In this document: in pieces, positions 1 through 8,365 of the stretch | Layout: the number at the start of each line of letters is the position of its first letter | Position numbering within the stretch: position 1 is the stretch's first letter | From: M3 sp045133615 | Lineage (GTDB): Bacteria; Bacteroidota; Bacteroidia; Bacteroidales; Muribaculaceae | Reading direction: 5' to 3' | NCBI GenBank assembly: GCA_045133615.1 | Contig: JBGUUQ010000056.1 | Coordinates: 1-64,000 of the forward strand | DNA: 64,000 bases | Notes under the pieces: model-generated | Database searches by the model: none | Seen by the model: the letters and a program-made list of their open reading frames with translations, nothing else | What the model was told of the DNA's origin: nothing | Program-made: the position numbers and the translations under genes

Positions 1-1
1 T

Positions 2-1039
2 GATAGTAGAGATGGATGTAATGCCATAATAGAAACATCGTCGAATACCTTAATGTTTGGATGTGAAAATACAAAAATACCGAGTTCCGTGACGTCAATT
101 GGCTCGGATGCGTTTAATGATTGTACCGGTTTGACCACAGTAATAATTCCGAACTCGGTCACGTCAATTGGTAGATATGCATTTTATGGTTGCACCGGTT
201 TGACATCGATTAAGATCCCGGATTCGGTGATCGAGATCGGTCCATATGCGTTTCGTGGTTGCAAAAAGCTTGTATCGGTTGAAATAGGGAACTCGGTGGA
301 AAGTATTGAAGAAAGGACATTTTACAATTGCATCGAATTGACCACAGTTGTGCTTGGCTCATCGGTCAGTATGATAAACGACGACGCATTTGGATCTTCT
401 CCGAATATAAAGAAGATCGTGTCAAAGAATACGGTTCCTCCGGTATTTGGGAATACAAATTCGTTTGAGACTATTGTATATGGTCAGGCGGAGGTCTATG
501 TGCCGATGGAGAGTTTGGAGACATATAAAAATGATGATAGTTGGGAGTTGTTCAGCAATATTTATGGGCTTGAGGCATCGGGCGAGGTCAGCAGCCACGT
601 GATGTTGTCGATAGCTTATCCCGAAGGTGGCGTGGTGAAGCACCGCGAAGCGATAGGGGAGACTGCCGCGCTTGCGATAATTCCGTCGTCGGGCTGGATG
701 CTCAACAGTGTGACACTCGACGGCGCTGACGTGACCGATGAGTTAGATGCATCGGGAAACTATACCACACCGGTTCTCCTTGCGGATGCCGTGCTTTCGG
801 TGGTGTTTGAGAAGAGCGCTGACGGCTCGATAACCACACTGTCGACCGACGATACTATCCGCGTTTATGCATCCGACGGTGTGGTGACGATAGTCGGTGC
901 CGACGAGTTTGCGGATGTTCGCATCGTAGATATCGGCGGTGCAGTGGTGTATAGCGGCACGGAGAAGCGCATCGCTCTTGATGGCAGCGGAGTGTATCTG
1001 CTGACGGTGGGTGGTCGTGTATTCAAATTTGCTCTTTAA
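2..1039 (+). CDS. BspA-like leucine-rich-repeat surface protein, 5' truncated by the window edge
   Basis: The reading frame is open to the left edge, so the true start lies outside the window; the first visible Met is at 53 but in-frame residues before it already look like the family (DSRDGCNAIIET). About five LRR_5-type repeats of 22-23 residues follow (pattern VTSIGxxAFxGCTGLT). Then comes a non-repeat segment, probably a beta-sandwich, and a C-terminal tail of about 75 residues ending in GVYLLTVGGRVFKFAL. That tail resembles the type IX (Por) sorting domain and is echoed in four other proteins of this window. BspA-family proteins are surface or secreted adhesion and host-interaction proteins; the ligand here is unknown. 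The gene ends just before a terminator-like hairpin. Confidence 0.85.
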   Translation, partial: DSRDGCNAIIETSSNTLMFGCENTKIPSSVTSIGSDAFNDCTGLTTVIIPNSVTSIGRYAFYGCTGLTSIKIPDSVIEIGPYAFRGCKKLVSVEIGNSVESIEERTFYNCIELTTVVLGSSVSMINDDAFGSSPNIKKIVSKNTVPPVFGNTNSFETIVYGQAEVYVPMESLETYKNDDSWELFSNIYGLEASGEVSSHVMLSIAYPEGGVVKHREAIGETAALAIIPSSGWMLNSVTLDGADVTDELDASGNYTTPVLLADAVLSVVFEKSADGSITTLSTDDTIRVYASDGVVTIVGADEFADVRIVDIGGAVVYSGTEKRIALDGSGVYLLTVGGRVFKFAL

Positions 1040-1069
1040 TCGCGGAATTTCCTAAGTTCACATAGTAGG

Positions 1070-1104
1070 CGGAGGGTTGCGTCACGGCGCATCCCTCCGT
1101 TTCC
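1070..1104 (+). terminator. Probable rho-independent terminator of the first LRR gene
   Basis: A stem CGGAGGG/CCCTCCG continues, after a T/T mismatch, as TGCG/CGCA around a 6-nt loop. It starts 31 bp after the stop codon and is followed by a short T-rich stretch. It may also act on the convergent toxin-antitoxin unit. Confidence 0.6.
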
Positions 1105-1179
1105 TATATTCAGCAAAATATGTTTGTCTCATCTGCTGTTCAGACGATGGCCTTACTTTTGGCTATTGTATTTATATCT

Positions 1180-1842
1180 CTATGAGTGGATGGATTCAAC
1201 GATTTCAACCAAATCAAGCTTTATGTCGTCCCAATTTTTACCAAGCAGACATCTCGGATTGAATTCGGAATTGGCAATAGTGAAATCGGTTAGGCGGTTA
1301 AGTAGTTCGTTGTAATCGTGTTCCCACGGATGCCGACGAGAATGAATTTCAATCATTTCCGTTAGGGTGTATTTGTTGAGGAGCATGTGTAAATCCCAAA
1401 AGTCTTTTTTTCGTCCTCCTCTCGACACCACATTCATTTTCATTGCTATTATGTCTTTTTCATTAGCCAGCCTTATTCCGTCGATAGTTTCAGCCGGTTC
1501 AATGAATGGGTCGGTGTACATTAAGTCTAATTTTACAACATTGTCTGCCGGGTCCCCTATATAATATCCTCTCCCAAAGCCTACAATCGAGGTAGGGTCG
1601 CCACAATCGTAGAAGTTGAAAGTATTGCGTAAAAACTGTTCGAAAAGATTGAAGTCAAGGCTTCCGTATGCTGCATCCGTAAAAAGGTCGATGTCGTCTG
1701 ATTTTCGGTGCCCGTAACGAAGGCTCAGGTTGGTTCCGCCCACTAATATGAATGGGGAAAACAATTCTTCCGACATGAGCGTTTTGAGAGTCTGCCGCAA
1801 CAAGGGCGTCACTGTCTCATAATGCAGTTTGCTTTGATACAT
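1180..1842 (-). CDS. AbiEii/AbiGii-type nucleotidyltransferase, putative toxin of a TA pair
   Basis: The 220-residue protein has the nucleotidyltransferase signature of the AbiEii/AbiGii (type IV toxin) superfamily: GGT at residues 35-37, LRYGHRKSDDIDLF at about 41-54 with the metal-binding D50 and D52, and a downstream K-D-FWDL motif. Family members transfer nucleotides to RNA targets such as tRNA 3' ends and inhibit growth; that activity is not shown here. Its start lies inside the end of the upstream HTH gene (26-bp overlap), which implies translational coupling. The order antitoxin-regulator first, toxin second fits AbiEi/AbiEii-like pairs, although this partner is not a classical AbiEi. 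A non-toxic nucleotidyltransferase role remains possible. Confidence 0.8.
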   Translation of the reverse strand: MYQSKLHYETVTPLLRQTLKTLMSEELFSPFILVGGTNLSLRYGHRKSDDIDLFTDAAYGSLDFNLFEQFLRNTFNFYDCGDPTSIVGFGRGYYIGDPADNVVKLDLMYTDPFIEPAETIDGIRLANEKDIIAMKMNVVSRGGRKKDFWDLHMLLNKYTLTEMIEIHSRRHPWEHDYNELLNRLTDFTIANSEFNPRCLLGKNWDDIKLDLVEIVESIHS

Positions 1843-2329
1843 TATTGTGAGAAGTTAGGTGATATTGGTTTTGGATGGCGTAGTTTTTTAAATCGTGTAG
1901 AGGAATGTCGTAGAATCGTGCTATTTCTTTACATTCGGCTTCATTGCCTCGCTCCAATACACGACTGATGACACTGTTGCGATGTCGAGCCCAATCGATT
2001 TTGTTGAAGTCGGTATCCCAAAAAAGCGAATGCCTGATATTAGGTGCATTGTTCAGTTTCTTGCTTATCCGGAGGGCGTGAAATGCTTCGATGTCGTGGA
2101 AAACTTGCAAGGTCAGTAAAAATCCCTCTTCATAGCCGAATGCTTGCTCAATTTTTATCGCCATCTCTGTAGTGAGACGTCGGCGCCCGCATATTACGGC
2201 ATTGAGGGTTTGGCTGTGCTCTCCGATGGATGCAGCAAATAGGCGTTGACTGAGATTGCGTCGTTTCAAATCTCGGTCAATGATTTTACCCGGATGGATC
2301 CCTTTTAGTATGTCGATTTTTCTATTCAT
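1817..2329 (-). CDS. HigA/XRE-like HTH regulator, putative antitoxin
   Basis: This 170-residue protein has a helix-turn-helix at about residues 10-65 (HPGKIIDRDLKRRNLSQRLF, then SQTLNAVICGRRRLTTEMA), similar to HigA/VapI antitoxins. A C-terminal half of about 100 residues, rich in charged residues, is not recognised. It overlaps the AbiEii-type gene by 26 bp and is read first in the operon. A perfect 30-bp palindrome lies 18 bp upstream of its start, directly beside a TATATTTG promoter element, so autorepression of the pair is very likely. Pairing of an XRE/HigA-type protein with an AbiEii nucleotidyltransferase is seen in Bacteroidetes but is less studied than AbiEi-AbiEii. Confidence 0.75.
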   Translation of the reverse strand: MNRKIDILKGIHPGKIIDRDLKRRNLSQRLFAASIGEHSQTLNAVICGRRRLTTEMAIKIEQAFGYEEGFLLTLQVFHDIEAFHALRISKKLNNAPNIRHSLFWDTDFNKIDWARHRNSVISRVLERGNEAECKEIARFYDIPLHDLKNYAIQNQYHLTSHNNVSKQTAL

Positions 2330-2339
2330 GATTTTGATG

Positions 2340-2347
2340 CAAATATA
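2340..2347 (-). promoter_or_regulatory. -7 element of the HTH/AbiEii operon
   Basis: On the minus strand this reads TATATTTG, a perfect match to the Bacteroidetes TAnnTTTG box, ending 11 bp before the HTH start codon. It abuts the 30-bp palindrome on its upstream side. No clear TTTG lies 19-21 bp upstream, since that region is the palindrome. Confidence 0.5.
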
Positions 2348-2377
2348 CGAAATGCAAACAAATTTGTTTGCATTTCG
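2348..2377. promoter_or_regulatory. Perfect 30-bp palindromic operator
   Basis: The 30 bases from 2348 to 2377 equal their own reverse complement without a mismatch (arms begin CGAAATGCAAACAAA). The site lies between the HTH/AbiEii pair and the divergent surE, immediately upstream of the pair's -7 box, where a dimeric HTH protein would block RNA polymerase. The natural reading is the binding site of the HTH regulator. Control of surE by the same site is possible but its own -7 box is about 47 bp away. Confidence 0.75.
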
Positions 2378-2423
2378 TTGGTTAAAAAATATATTGAGAG
2401 GCGAATATGTGGCGGAAAAGCGT

Positions 2424-2431
2424 TATATTTG
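2424..2431 (+). promoter_or_regulatory. -7 element of surE
   Basis: TATATTTG matches the TAnnTTTG consensus and lies 22 bp upstream of the surE start codon. No good TTTG is seen at the usual -33 spacing, so the call rests on the -7 box alone. Confidence 0.4.
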
Positions 2432-2453
2432 TGATTATTAAAGATAAAAACGA

Positions 2454-3227
2454 ATGACTATGGCGGTGGAACGACCTCTTATATTTATAAGTAATGATGA
2501 CGGAGTGGATGCTCCGGGTTTGAAACGATTGATCGACTATGTGAAGCAGTTTGGCGATGTGATAGCCGTGGCTCCCGCCGGACCGCACTCGGGACAGTCG
2601 TCGGCAATATCAATCGATAAGCCTCTTAGAATAAAGCGTCATGCCGACTATGAGGGTGCGCAGATATACTCGGTGACGGGTACACCGGTGGATTGTGTGA
2701 AGTTGGGGTTGCATGCCGTGGCACCACGTCGCCCCGACCTGTTGCTTGCGGGCATCAATCATGGCTCCAATTCGGGCAATTCGACGATATATTCGGGTAC
2801 GATGGGTGCTGTGTTTGAGGGGTGTATGGTGGGAATTCCGTCGATTGGTTTTTCTCTGACCACTCACTCGTGGGATGCTGACTTTACCGGTTGCGAGGAT
2901 TGGATTCCGGAAATCGTGGGCAAGGTGCTGTCGAACGGATTGCCTAAGGAGGTGTGCCTTAATGTCAATATTCCGGCGCGTTGCCGTCCGCAGGGCATCA
3001 AACTGTGTCATGCAGCATGCGGACATTGGAGCGAGGAGTATCAGGAATATACTGATCCGATGGGTAAACCGTTCTATTTTCTTACGGGACGATTCACGCC
3101 CGATAGTCCCGACGATGAGGAGGCAGATATATATTGGCTTGATCGACAATATATCTCGGTGGTGCCGGTGCGCCCCGACCAGACGGCATTTGGCGCAATG
3201 GAAGAAATCGCCACCCTCCTGAAATAA
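2454..3227 (+). CDS. surE: 5'/3'-nucleotidase SurE
   Basis: SurE is a metal-dependent acid phosphatase that dephosphorylates nucleoside 5'- and 3'-monophosphates in the cytoplasm and is linked to stationary-phase survival. The 257-residue protein shows the hallmark N-terminal ISNDDGVDAPG (metal ligands D15 and D16), SGQSSAIS at about residues 47-54, VTGTPVDCVKLGL, and the GINHGSNSGNSTIYSGT motif carrying the further active-site Ser/Asn. Length is normal for the family. A second in-frame start two codons in (MAVERPL) is possible. It stands alone, convergent with the LytTR operon. Confidence 0.95.
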   Translation: MTMAVERPLIFISNDDGVDAPGLKRLIDYVKQFGDVIAVAPAGPHSGQSSAISIDKPLRIKRHADYEGAQIYSVTGTPVDCVKLGLHAVAPRRPDLLLAGINHGSNSGNSTIYSGTMGAVFEGCMVGIPSIGFSLTTHSWDADFTGCEDWIPEIVGKVLSNGLPKEVCLNVNIPARCRPQGIKLCHAACGHWSEEYQEYTDPMGKPFYFLTGRFTPDSPDDEEADIYWLDRQYISVVPVRPDQTAFGAMEEIATLLK

Positions 3228-3244
3228 GATATATTAATCGTTAA

Positions 3245-3279
3245 CCGGTGGTGACCTCGCTGCGCTTGGCTACCACCGG
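3245..3279. terminator. Possible bidirectional terminator between surE and the LytTR operon
   Basis: An 8-bp inverted repeat (CCGGTGGT/ACCACCGG) with a 19-nt loop lies between two convergent genes. A small second hairpin (GATTGC-TTC-GCAATC, 3292-3306) follows. There is no strong U-tract, so the call is tentative. Confidence 0.35.
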
Positions 3280-3354
3280 CTAATTATTAATGATTGCTTC
3301 GCAATCGCTCCGGTTGCTTTAATCGGATAGTAATATTTTGATGTGATGGTTTTG

Positions 3355-4095
3355 TCAGGCTTGGTCGTCGCGGGAAATGGGGAGTGAACGGGAGTCGATA
3401 AAGTCGAGGAATGCTTGTTTGTAGCTGTCGCTGATGGGGATGTAGGTGTTGCCGAAGACGATTCGGTTGCGTTCGATAACTTTTATCTTCGAGGTGTTGA
3501 CGATAAATGAGCGATGCACGCGGAGGAAGCGCGACGAGGGTAGGTGGCGTTCGAGAGTTTTCATGCTCATGAGCGTCATCACACATCGATTTTCATTGTC
3601 GAGATAAATTTTCACGTAGTCTTTGAGCCCTTCGATATATAAGATGTTGGAGATGGGAATCTGTATGAGTTTATATTCGCTTTTGACAATGATGTAATCT
3701 TTTTGGTCGGCAACTTCATTGGCTTGACGATTCAGCTCTGCCCATTTTAGCGCTTTGTTGGCTGCGGTGATGAATTCTTCGTAGTTGACCGGTTTGAGCA
3801 GATAGTCGAGGGCATTCACTTTGTATCCTTCGATAGCGTAGCGGTCGTAGGCTGTGGTGAAGATAATCCGACATGATGCCGGAATGATTTTGGCGAGTTC
3901 CAACCCATTGAGTTGCGGCATCTGGATGTCGAGAAACACGATGTCGATATGCTCCTCAAGAAGGGTTTTGACTGCTTCCTGAGCGGATGAGAATGTGCCT
4001 ATCAGTTCCATGAATGGCGTTTTCTCTACATAAGAGGCGATGAGTTGTTGTGCAAGAGGCTCGTCGTCGATGACGCAGCAGCGGAGATTGATCAT
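3355..4095 (-). CDS. LytTR-family response regulator
   Basis: The 246-residue protein has an N-terminal receiver domain (acidic pair D10/D11, phosphoacceptor D56 in FLDIQMPQLNG, and K in LLKPV) and a C-terminal LytTR DNA-binding domain from about residue 135 (KDYIIVKSEYKLIQI, then FLRVHRSFIVN). It overlaps the kinase gene by 4 bp (ATGA), and both follow the exporter genes in the same direction, so it most likely responds to the state of the envelope and controls this exporter or related targets. It is the last gene of the six-gene operon. Confidence 0.9.
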   Translation of the reverse strand: MINLRCCVIDDEPLAQQLIASYVEKTPFMELIGTFSSAQEAVKTLLEEHIDIVFLDIQMPQLNGLELAKIIPASCRIIFTTAYDRYAIEGYKVNALDYLLKPVNYEEFITAANKALKWAELNRQANEVADQKDYIIVKSEYKLIQIPISNILYIEGLKDYVKIYLDNENRCVMTLMSMKTLERHLPSSRFLRVHRSFIVNTSKIKVIERNRIVFGNTYIPISDSYKQAFLDFIDSRSLPISRDDQA

Positions 4096-5180
4096 TGCTG
4101 TGGATTATTTAGATTGATAATTAAGTCTACGGTATATCTGTCGGCTGTGACGGTGGTGTTCATTTCGGCGTTCTTGCCGTAGATGAGGTCGAGACGTCGG
4201 CGAAGGTTGGTTATGCCGATACCCGAAGCATCTTTTGAACGGTCGTCGGGGTTGTAGAAGTTGGATATATGGCAGTCGATTATGCCGGCATTGCATGTGA
4301 TGGATATGTCGATGGCATGGTCGTGAGAGCCGGTATTGCCATGCTTGAAAGCATTCTCAACAAGTGAGATGAACAGCAGCGGCGCTATTAGGCGATCGGC
4401 GGAGTCTCCGGGGTCGAGTGTGACGTTGACACAGACTTTATCGCCGAGACGCAGTCGCATCAGTTTGATATAATTGTCGATAAAGTCGAGTTCTTGCGCC
4501 AGTTTGACCGAGCTATTGTCTTCATATAGCACATATCGGAGCAATCCGCTGAGGTCGTGGACTGCTTTTTGTGCCTTGTCGGGGGAAATGGCAATAAGGG
4601 CGTAGATGTTGTTGAGCGTATTGAAGAGGAAATGAGGATTGAGTTGGCTTTTGAGGCTTTTCAGTTCTTCTTCACGCTGGAATGAGCGTAATATCTGCTG
4701 CTTGCGGTCGAGGCGTATCCACTTGTCGCTTACTTTCAGTGCCACGGCAAGTGCAATCGAAAGTGCGAGGACGAGACTATCGCGTACAAGAAATCCTAAG
4801 GTGCGGGGCGGGCGAGGACCGTCCGGGAGGTGGTGCAGCGGTCGGTCGGGTGGCTCCGGTGTGAAGCTGAGCGAGACAAAATGGAGTATTGCCAACGAAA
4901 TTATCAGCACTACGAGGTTGTAGCCTATCAGTCGCCATACTCCGTATTTTTTGCCGAGGGAATGGTCGATGATATAGTAGTAGTTGATATAGAATGTGAT
5001 GCAATAAAGCGCGGGTTTGAGATAGAATAGTCCGCTTATCTCGCCCGAAAATCGCGGGCGGGATATGTTGAGAATCACTTCGGGGAGAAAGAAGAGCATT
5101 GCGAGCACAATCAAGTGAGTGAAAAATCGAATGACTTTTCGCTTGTCGAATTGTTGCAATGCGGAGATAATGCTACTCAT
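4092..5180 (-). CDS. LytS/YehU-type sensor histidine kinase
   Basis: Of 362 residues, the first half holds about four hydrophobic membrane segments (about 20-40, 52-72, 84-105, 132-150) interrupted by a Pro-rich loop (PEPPDRPLHHLPDGPRPPR). A His_kinase domain follows, with the phosphoacceptor H183 in SQLNPHFLFNTLNN and an ATPase domain with the N-box LVENAFKHG and G-box GIGITNLRRRL. There is no separate periplasmic sensor domain; membrane helices probably do the sensing. It overlaps the regulator by 4 bp and the permease by 8 bp, indicating a tight operon. Confidence 0.9.
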   Translation of the reverse strand: MSSIISALQQFDKRKVIRFFTHLIVLAMLFFLPEVILNISRPRFSGEISGLFYLKPALYCITFYINYYYIIDHSLGKKYGVWRLIGYNLVVLIISLAILHFVSLSFTPEPPDRPLHHLPDGPRPPRTLGFLVRDSLVLALSIALAVALKVSDKWIRLDRKQQILRSFQREEELKSLKSQLNPHFLFNTLNNIYALIAISPDKAQKAVHDLSGLLRYVLYEDNSSVKLAQELDFIDNYIKLMRLRLGDKVCVNVTLDPGDSADRLIAPLLFISLVENAFKHGNTGSHDHAIDISITCNAGIIDCHISNFYNPDDRSKDASGIGITNLRRRLDLIYGKNAEMNTTVTADRYTVDLIINLNNPQQ

Positions 5181-6390
5181 AACGGATGGCTTCTATCGGG
5201 TCGAGATTGGCTGCTTTCTTGGCGGGATACCAACCGAAGAATATTCCGGTGACGGTACATACCACAAATGACAAAATTACGGAATAAACCTGAATATACA
5301 CAGGCCAGTGGGCGAGAATATTGACCAACCATGATGCCACTGCGCCGAGTATCACTCCGATGATACCGCCTGTGACGCTGATGATGATTGCTTCGATGAG
5401 GAACTGCGAAAGAATGTCGATGCCGCGTGCTCCGATACTCATGCGCAGACCTATCTCACGAGTGCGCTCGGTGACGGAGACATACATGATGTTCATGATG
5501 CCGATACCTCCCACGAGAAGTGAGATGCCGGCGATACAAGCCAAGAGGATGGTCATCATGTCGGATGTGGAGTTCATCATTTCGCTCAATTCCTGTTGCG
5601 AACGGATTGTAAAGTCATCGTCGTCGCTGTCTTTGAGTTTGTGCTGTTGGCGAAGTATCGCGGTGATTTCGTCGATAGCCTGTTCGCTGAGTTCCTCTGT
5701 CAATGATGAGGCATAAAGGCTTTGGATATAATCGATGGCAAGCACGCGCTTCATGATGGTGGTGTAGGGGGCAAGCACTACGTCGTCTTGGTCCATACCC
5801 ATGGAGTTGGTGCCTTTTTCTTCCAATACGCCGATTACGGTAAACGGAATCTTATTGAAACGAACCACACGACCTACGGGGTCTTCGCCATTAGGGAAAA
5901 GATTTTCGACCACGGTCTGTCCCAATAGGCACACTTTTGCCGCCGATTTGATGTCTTGCTCGGTGAATACGGTGCCGTTATCGACTTTCAGCCGTCGGAT
6001 GTCGAGATAGTCGGGGGTCACTCCATATACAGTCGACGGGTAGTTGTTGGCTCCGTTGATGAATTGGCCGCCTGAATTAACTACGGGAGAGACGTGATTG
6101 ACGTATTTGGCAGATTTCAGCGCCTCATAGTCGGACACTTCGAGTGTCTGCATATCGTCGGCACTCTGACGTACGCCTCCGCGCTCCATGTTGCCGGGAT
6201 GAATCATAATCATATTTGACCCCATTTCGGATATTTGCTCCTTGATGCTGTTTTTGGAGCCTTGACCGATGGCAAGCATGGTGATTACCGAAGCCACGCC
6301 GATGATGATACCGAGCATGGTCAGAAATCCGCGCATCTTATTGTTGGCAAGGGCTTTGAGTGCTATTTTGAGAAGATTGACAAAATTCAT
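5173..6390 (-). CDS. MacB-like ABC transporter permease
   Basis: The 405-residue protein has the MacB/FtsX layout: an N-terminal membrane helix (MRGFLTMLGIIIGVASVITM), a periplasmic MacB_PCD domain of about 230 residues, then three C-terminal helices of the FtsX domain (about 285-310, 330-360, 370-392) ending in YPAKKAANLDPIEAIRYE, the typical final motif. With the ATPase, the adaptor and the TolC protein encoded beside it, it would form a type VII ABC tripartite exporter of the mechanotransmission class. The substrate cannot be read from the sequence; peptides, macrolides or lipoproteins are known for relatives. Confidence 0.92.
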   Translation of the reverse strand: MNFVNLLKIALKALANNKMRGFLTMLGIIIGVASVITMLAIGQGSKNSIKEQISEMGSNMIMIHPGNMERGGVRQSADDMQTLEVSDYEALKSAKYVNHVSPVVNSGGQFINGANNYPSTVYGVTPDYLDIRRLKVDNGTVFTEQDIKSAAKVCLLGQTVVENLFPNGEDPVGRVVRFNKIPFTVIGVLEEKGTNSMGMDQDDVVLAPYTTIMKRVLAIDYIQSLYASSLTEELSEQAIDEITAILRQQHKLKDSDDDDFTIRSQQELSEMMNSTSDMMTILLACIAGISLLVGGIGIMNIMYVSVTERTREIGLRMSIGARGIDILSQFLIEAIIISVTGGIIGVILGAVASWLVNILAHWPVYIQVYSVILSFVVCTVTGIFFGWYPAKKAANLDPIEAIRYE

Positions 6391-6402
6391 GAGTGTAGAT
6401 GT

Positions 6403-7146
6403 TTAGTCGTTGAGCACAGGGAGGGCATCGAGGGCTTCGCGAGCCGACGCGATGGATGGATTGAGCGTGTCGGACACGATGCGACCGTCGCGCAGCACTA
6501 TGTTGCGTGACGAATATGATGCCAATTCCGGATTGTGGGTGACGAAAATGATGGTACGTCCGAGTTTGTGAAGTTCTTGAAAGAGCACAAGAATGCTGAA
6601 TGATGTGCGTGTGTCGAGGTTACCGGTCGCTTCATCGGCAAGGATGAGCACCGGATTGTTGACAAGTGCGCGGGCTATCGCCACGCGCTGTTGCTGTCCA
6701 CCCGACATCTGATTGCTCTTGTGGTAGAGACGATCTTGCAACCCGACTGCTTCCAATGCTTTGCGTGCCATCTCTTCGCGCTGCTTTGCTTTGATTGAGG
6801 AGTTGTAGAGCAACGGCAATTCCACATTTTCGATGGCTGTGGTCTTCGGCAGAAGATTATAGCTTTGGAACACAAAACCGATTTTGCGGTTACGCAATAC
6901 GGCGCGGTCGTTTTTGCTCATTTTTTTTACCGATACACCGTCGAGCACATATTCTCCGGCGGTAGGAGTGTCGAGGCATCCTAATATATTGAGCAGTGTG
7001 GACTTTCCGGAGCCTGACGTACCCATGATGGTGACAAATTCGCCTTCATGGATGGAAAACGAAACTCCGCGAAGTGCGTGGACTGTTTCGTCGCCGACTT
7101 TAAAGTCGCGGCGCAAGTTCTCGATGCGTATGATTTCTTTGTTCAT
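6403..7146 (-). CDS. MacB/LolD-type ABC transporter ATP-binding protein
   Basis: The start is set at the ATG at 7146 (MNKEIIRIENL), which gives 247 residues, the normal size for this ATPase family. A longer frame from 7257 adds 37 residues that run into the adaptor gene and look unlike the family. Walker A is GTSGSGKST (42-50), the signature is SGGQQQR, and Walker B is ILADEATGNLD. It lies 12 bp from the permease and 22 bp from the adaptor, and is the motor of the exporter. Confidence 0.93.
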   Translation of the reverse strand: MNKEIIRIENLRRDFKVGDETVHALRGVSFSIHEGEFVTIMGTSGSGKSTLLNILGCLDTPTAGEYVLDGVSVKKMSKNDRAVLRNRKIGFVFQSYNLLPKTTAIENVELPLLYNSSIKAKQREEMARKALEAVGLQDRLYHKSNQMSGGQQQRVAIARALVNNPVLILADEATGNLDTRTSFSILVLFQELHKLGRTIIFVTHNPELASYSSRNIVLRDGRIVSDTLNPSIASAREALDALPVLND

Positions 7147-7168
7147 AGCGATTCTGACGAGGAGTGTT

Positions 7169-8341
7169 TTATTTTTTCTTTCCGGGAGGGCCGGGTGCAA
7201 ACGGGCTGCGTTCGGTCTCTGATGCCGACATGCCTGCCATAGCATCTGATGCGGCACTGTAATCGATGGCCACTACGTCGCCTTGGCTGACGCCTTCAAG
7301 TATCTGCACGGCAGAGCCATTCGACACTCCGGTAGTGACATTTGTGGGGTAGAGCGTGTTGTCGCGAAGTACCCATACACGTTTGGCGTCGGGCGACGGT
7401 GCTGCTCCCTGCGCTATAGCCGGGAGATTTTGTGCATCGGGATATTCTTGTGGCATGAAGCGGAGTGCGCTTGCGGGGACGGTAAGAATATCTTTCTCCT
7501 GAACGACATAAATAGTGAGATTGGCGGTAAGACCGGGGATGAGCTTCAACTCAGGATTGGGTGCATCGACAATCACCTCGTATGTCACCACGTTGCTTTC
7601 GGTGGTGGGGTTTAGACGGACTTGAGTTACAGTTCCTTGGAATTCGTCGTCGGGGTATGCATCGACGGTGAATGTGACAGCTTGTCCCACTTTTACCTGA
7701 CCTATATCCGCTTCATCGACGTTGCCTACCACTTGCATGTTTTCGAGGTCGGCAATCACATAGAGATTGGCAACGTTCATGCTTGAAACCACGGTCTGTC
7801 CGACCTCAACTTCGCGTGAGATAACCACGCCGTCGATAGGCGAATAGATTTCGGCATAATTGAGGTTCTTGGCAGCACGTACGCGGTCGGCTTGTGACTT
7901 TTCGTACGCGGTTTTGGCTACATAATATTCCTTTTGCGATGTCTCATACTCATAGTCGCTGATGAGTTGCTTGTCGTGGAGGGCTTTGTCGCGCTCATAG
8001 TTGGATTTTGCATACTCATAGGTGGCGCGAGCCGATTCCATACTTGCGTTGGCCGACTTGACTTCGCTTTCAAGAAGCGTCTTTTCGATTTCGGCAATGA
8101 GTTGTCCTTTGGTCACATGGTCGTTGAAGTCGACATAGAGTTTGTCGATGATACCGGTGACTTGCGTACCCACATCCACTTGTGTTTTTGATTCTACAGT
8201 GCCGGTGGCGGTTACGGTTTCATTGATTTCGCCACGCTCCACAGTGGCTGTTTCGAGCGTGATTTGAGACTTTTTGCCACAGCCGGTTATAGCAATGGAA
8301 AGTGCCACGGCGATGGCGGGGAGAATATAAATTCGTTTCAT
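7169..8341 (-). CDS. MacA-like periplasmic adaptor (membrane fusion) lipoprotein
   Basis: The 390-residue protein starts with a lipoprotein signal (MKRIYILPAIAVALSIAITGC, lipobox ITGC with C21). A lipoyl/barrel-sandwich region follows (VDVGTQVTGIIDKLYV and IYSPIDGVVISREVEVGQTV) split by an alpha-helical hairpin at about residues 85-160 that contacts TolC, then beta-barrel and membrane-proximal domains. It links the MacB-like permease to the outer-membrane channel. The tail is rich in Pro and Lys (PFAPGPPGKKK). Confidence 0.92.
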   Translation of the reverse strand: MKRIYILPAIAVALSIAITGCGKKSQITLETATVERGEINETVTATGTVESKTQVDVGTQVTGIIDKLYVDFNDHVTKGQLIAEIEKTLLESEVKSANASMESARATYEYAKSNYERDKALHDKQLISDYEYETSQKEYYVAKTAYEKSQADRVRAAKNLNYAEIYSPIDGVVISREVEVGQTVVSSMNVANLYVIADLENMQVVGNVDEADIGQVKVGQAVTFTVDAYPDDEFQGTVTQVRLNPTTESNVVTYEVIVDAPNPELKLIPGLTANLTIYVVQEKDILTVPASALRFMPQEYPDAQNLPAIAQGAAPSPDAKRVWVLRDNTLYPTNVTTGVSNGSAVQILEGVSQGDVVAIDYSAASDAMAGMSASETERSPFAPGPPGKKK

Positions 8342-8365
8342 ATCGTTGAATTGATTTTGCTATGG

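Noticed and set aside
1180..2377. The TA-like pair as part of a mobile element
   Set aside because: No integrase, transposase, direct repeats or tRNA attachment site was seen beside it.
7147..7257. Upstream extension of the ABC ATPase
   Set aside because: The 37 extra residues overlap the adaptor gene and do not resemble the family; the start at 7146 gives the standard N-terminus.
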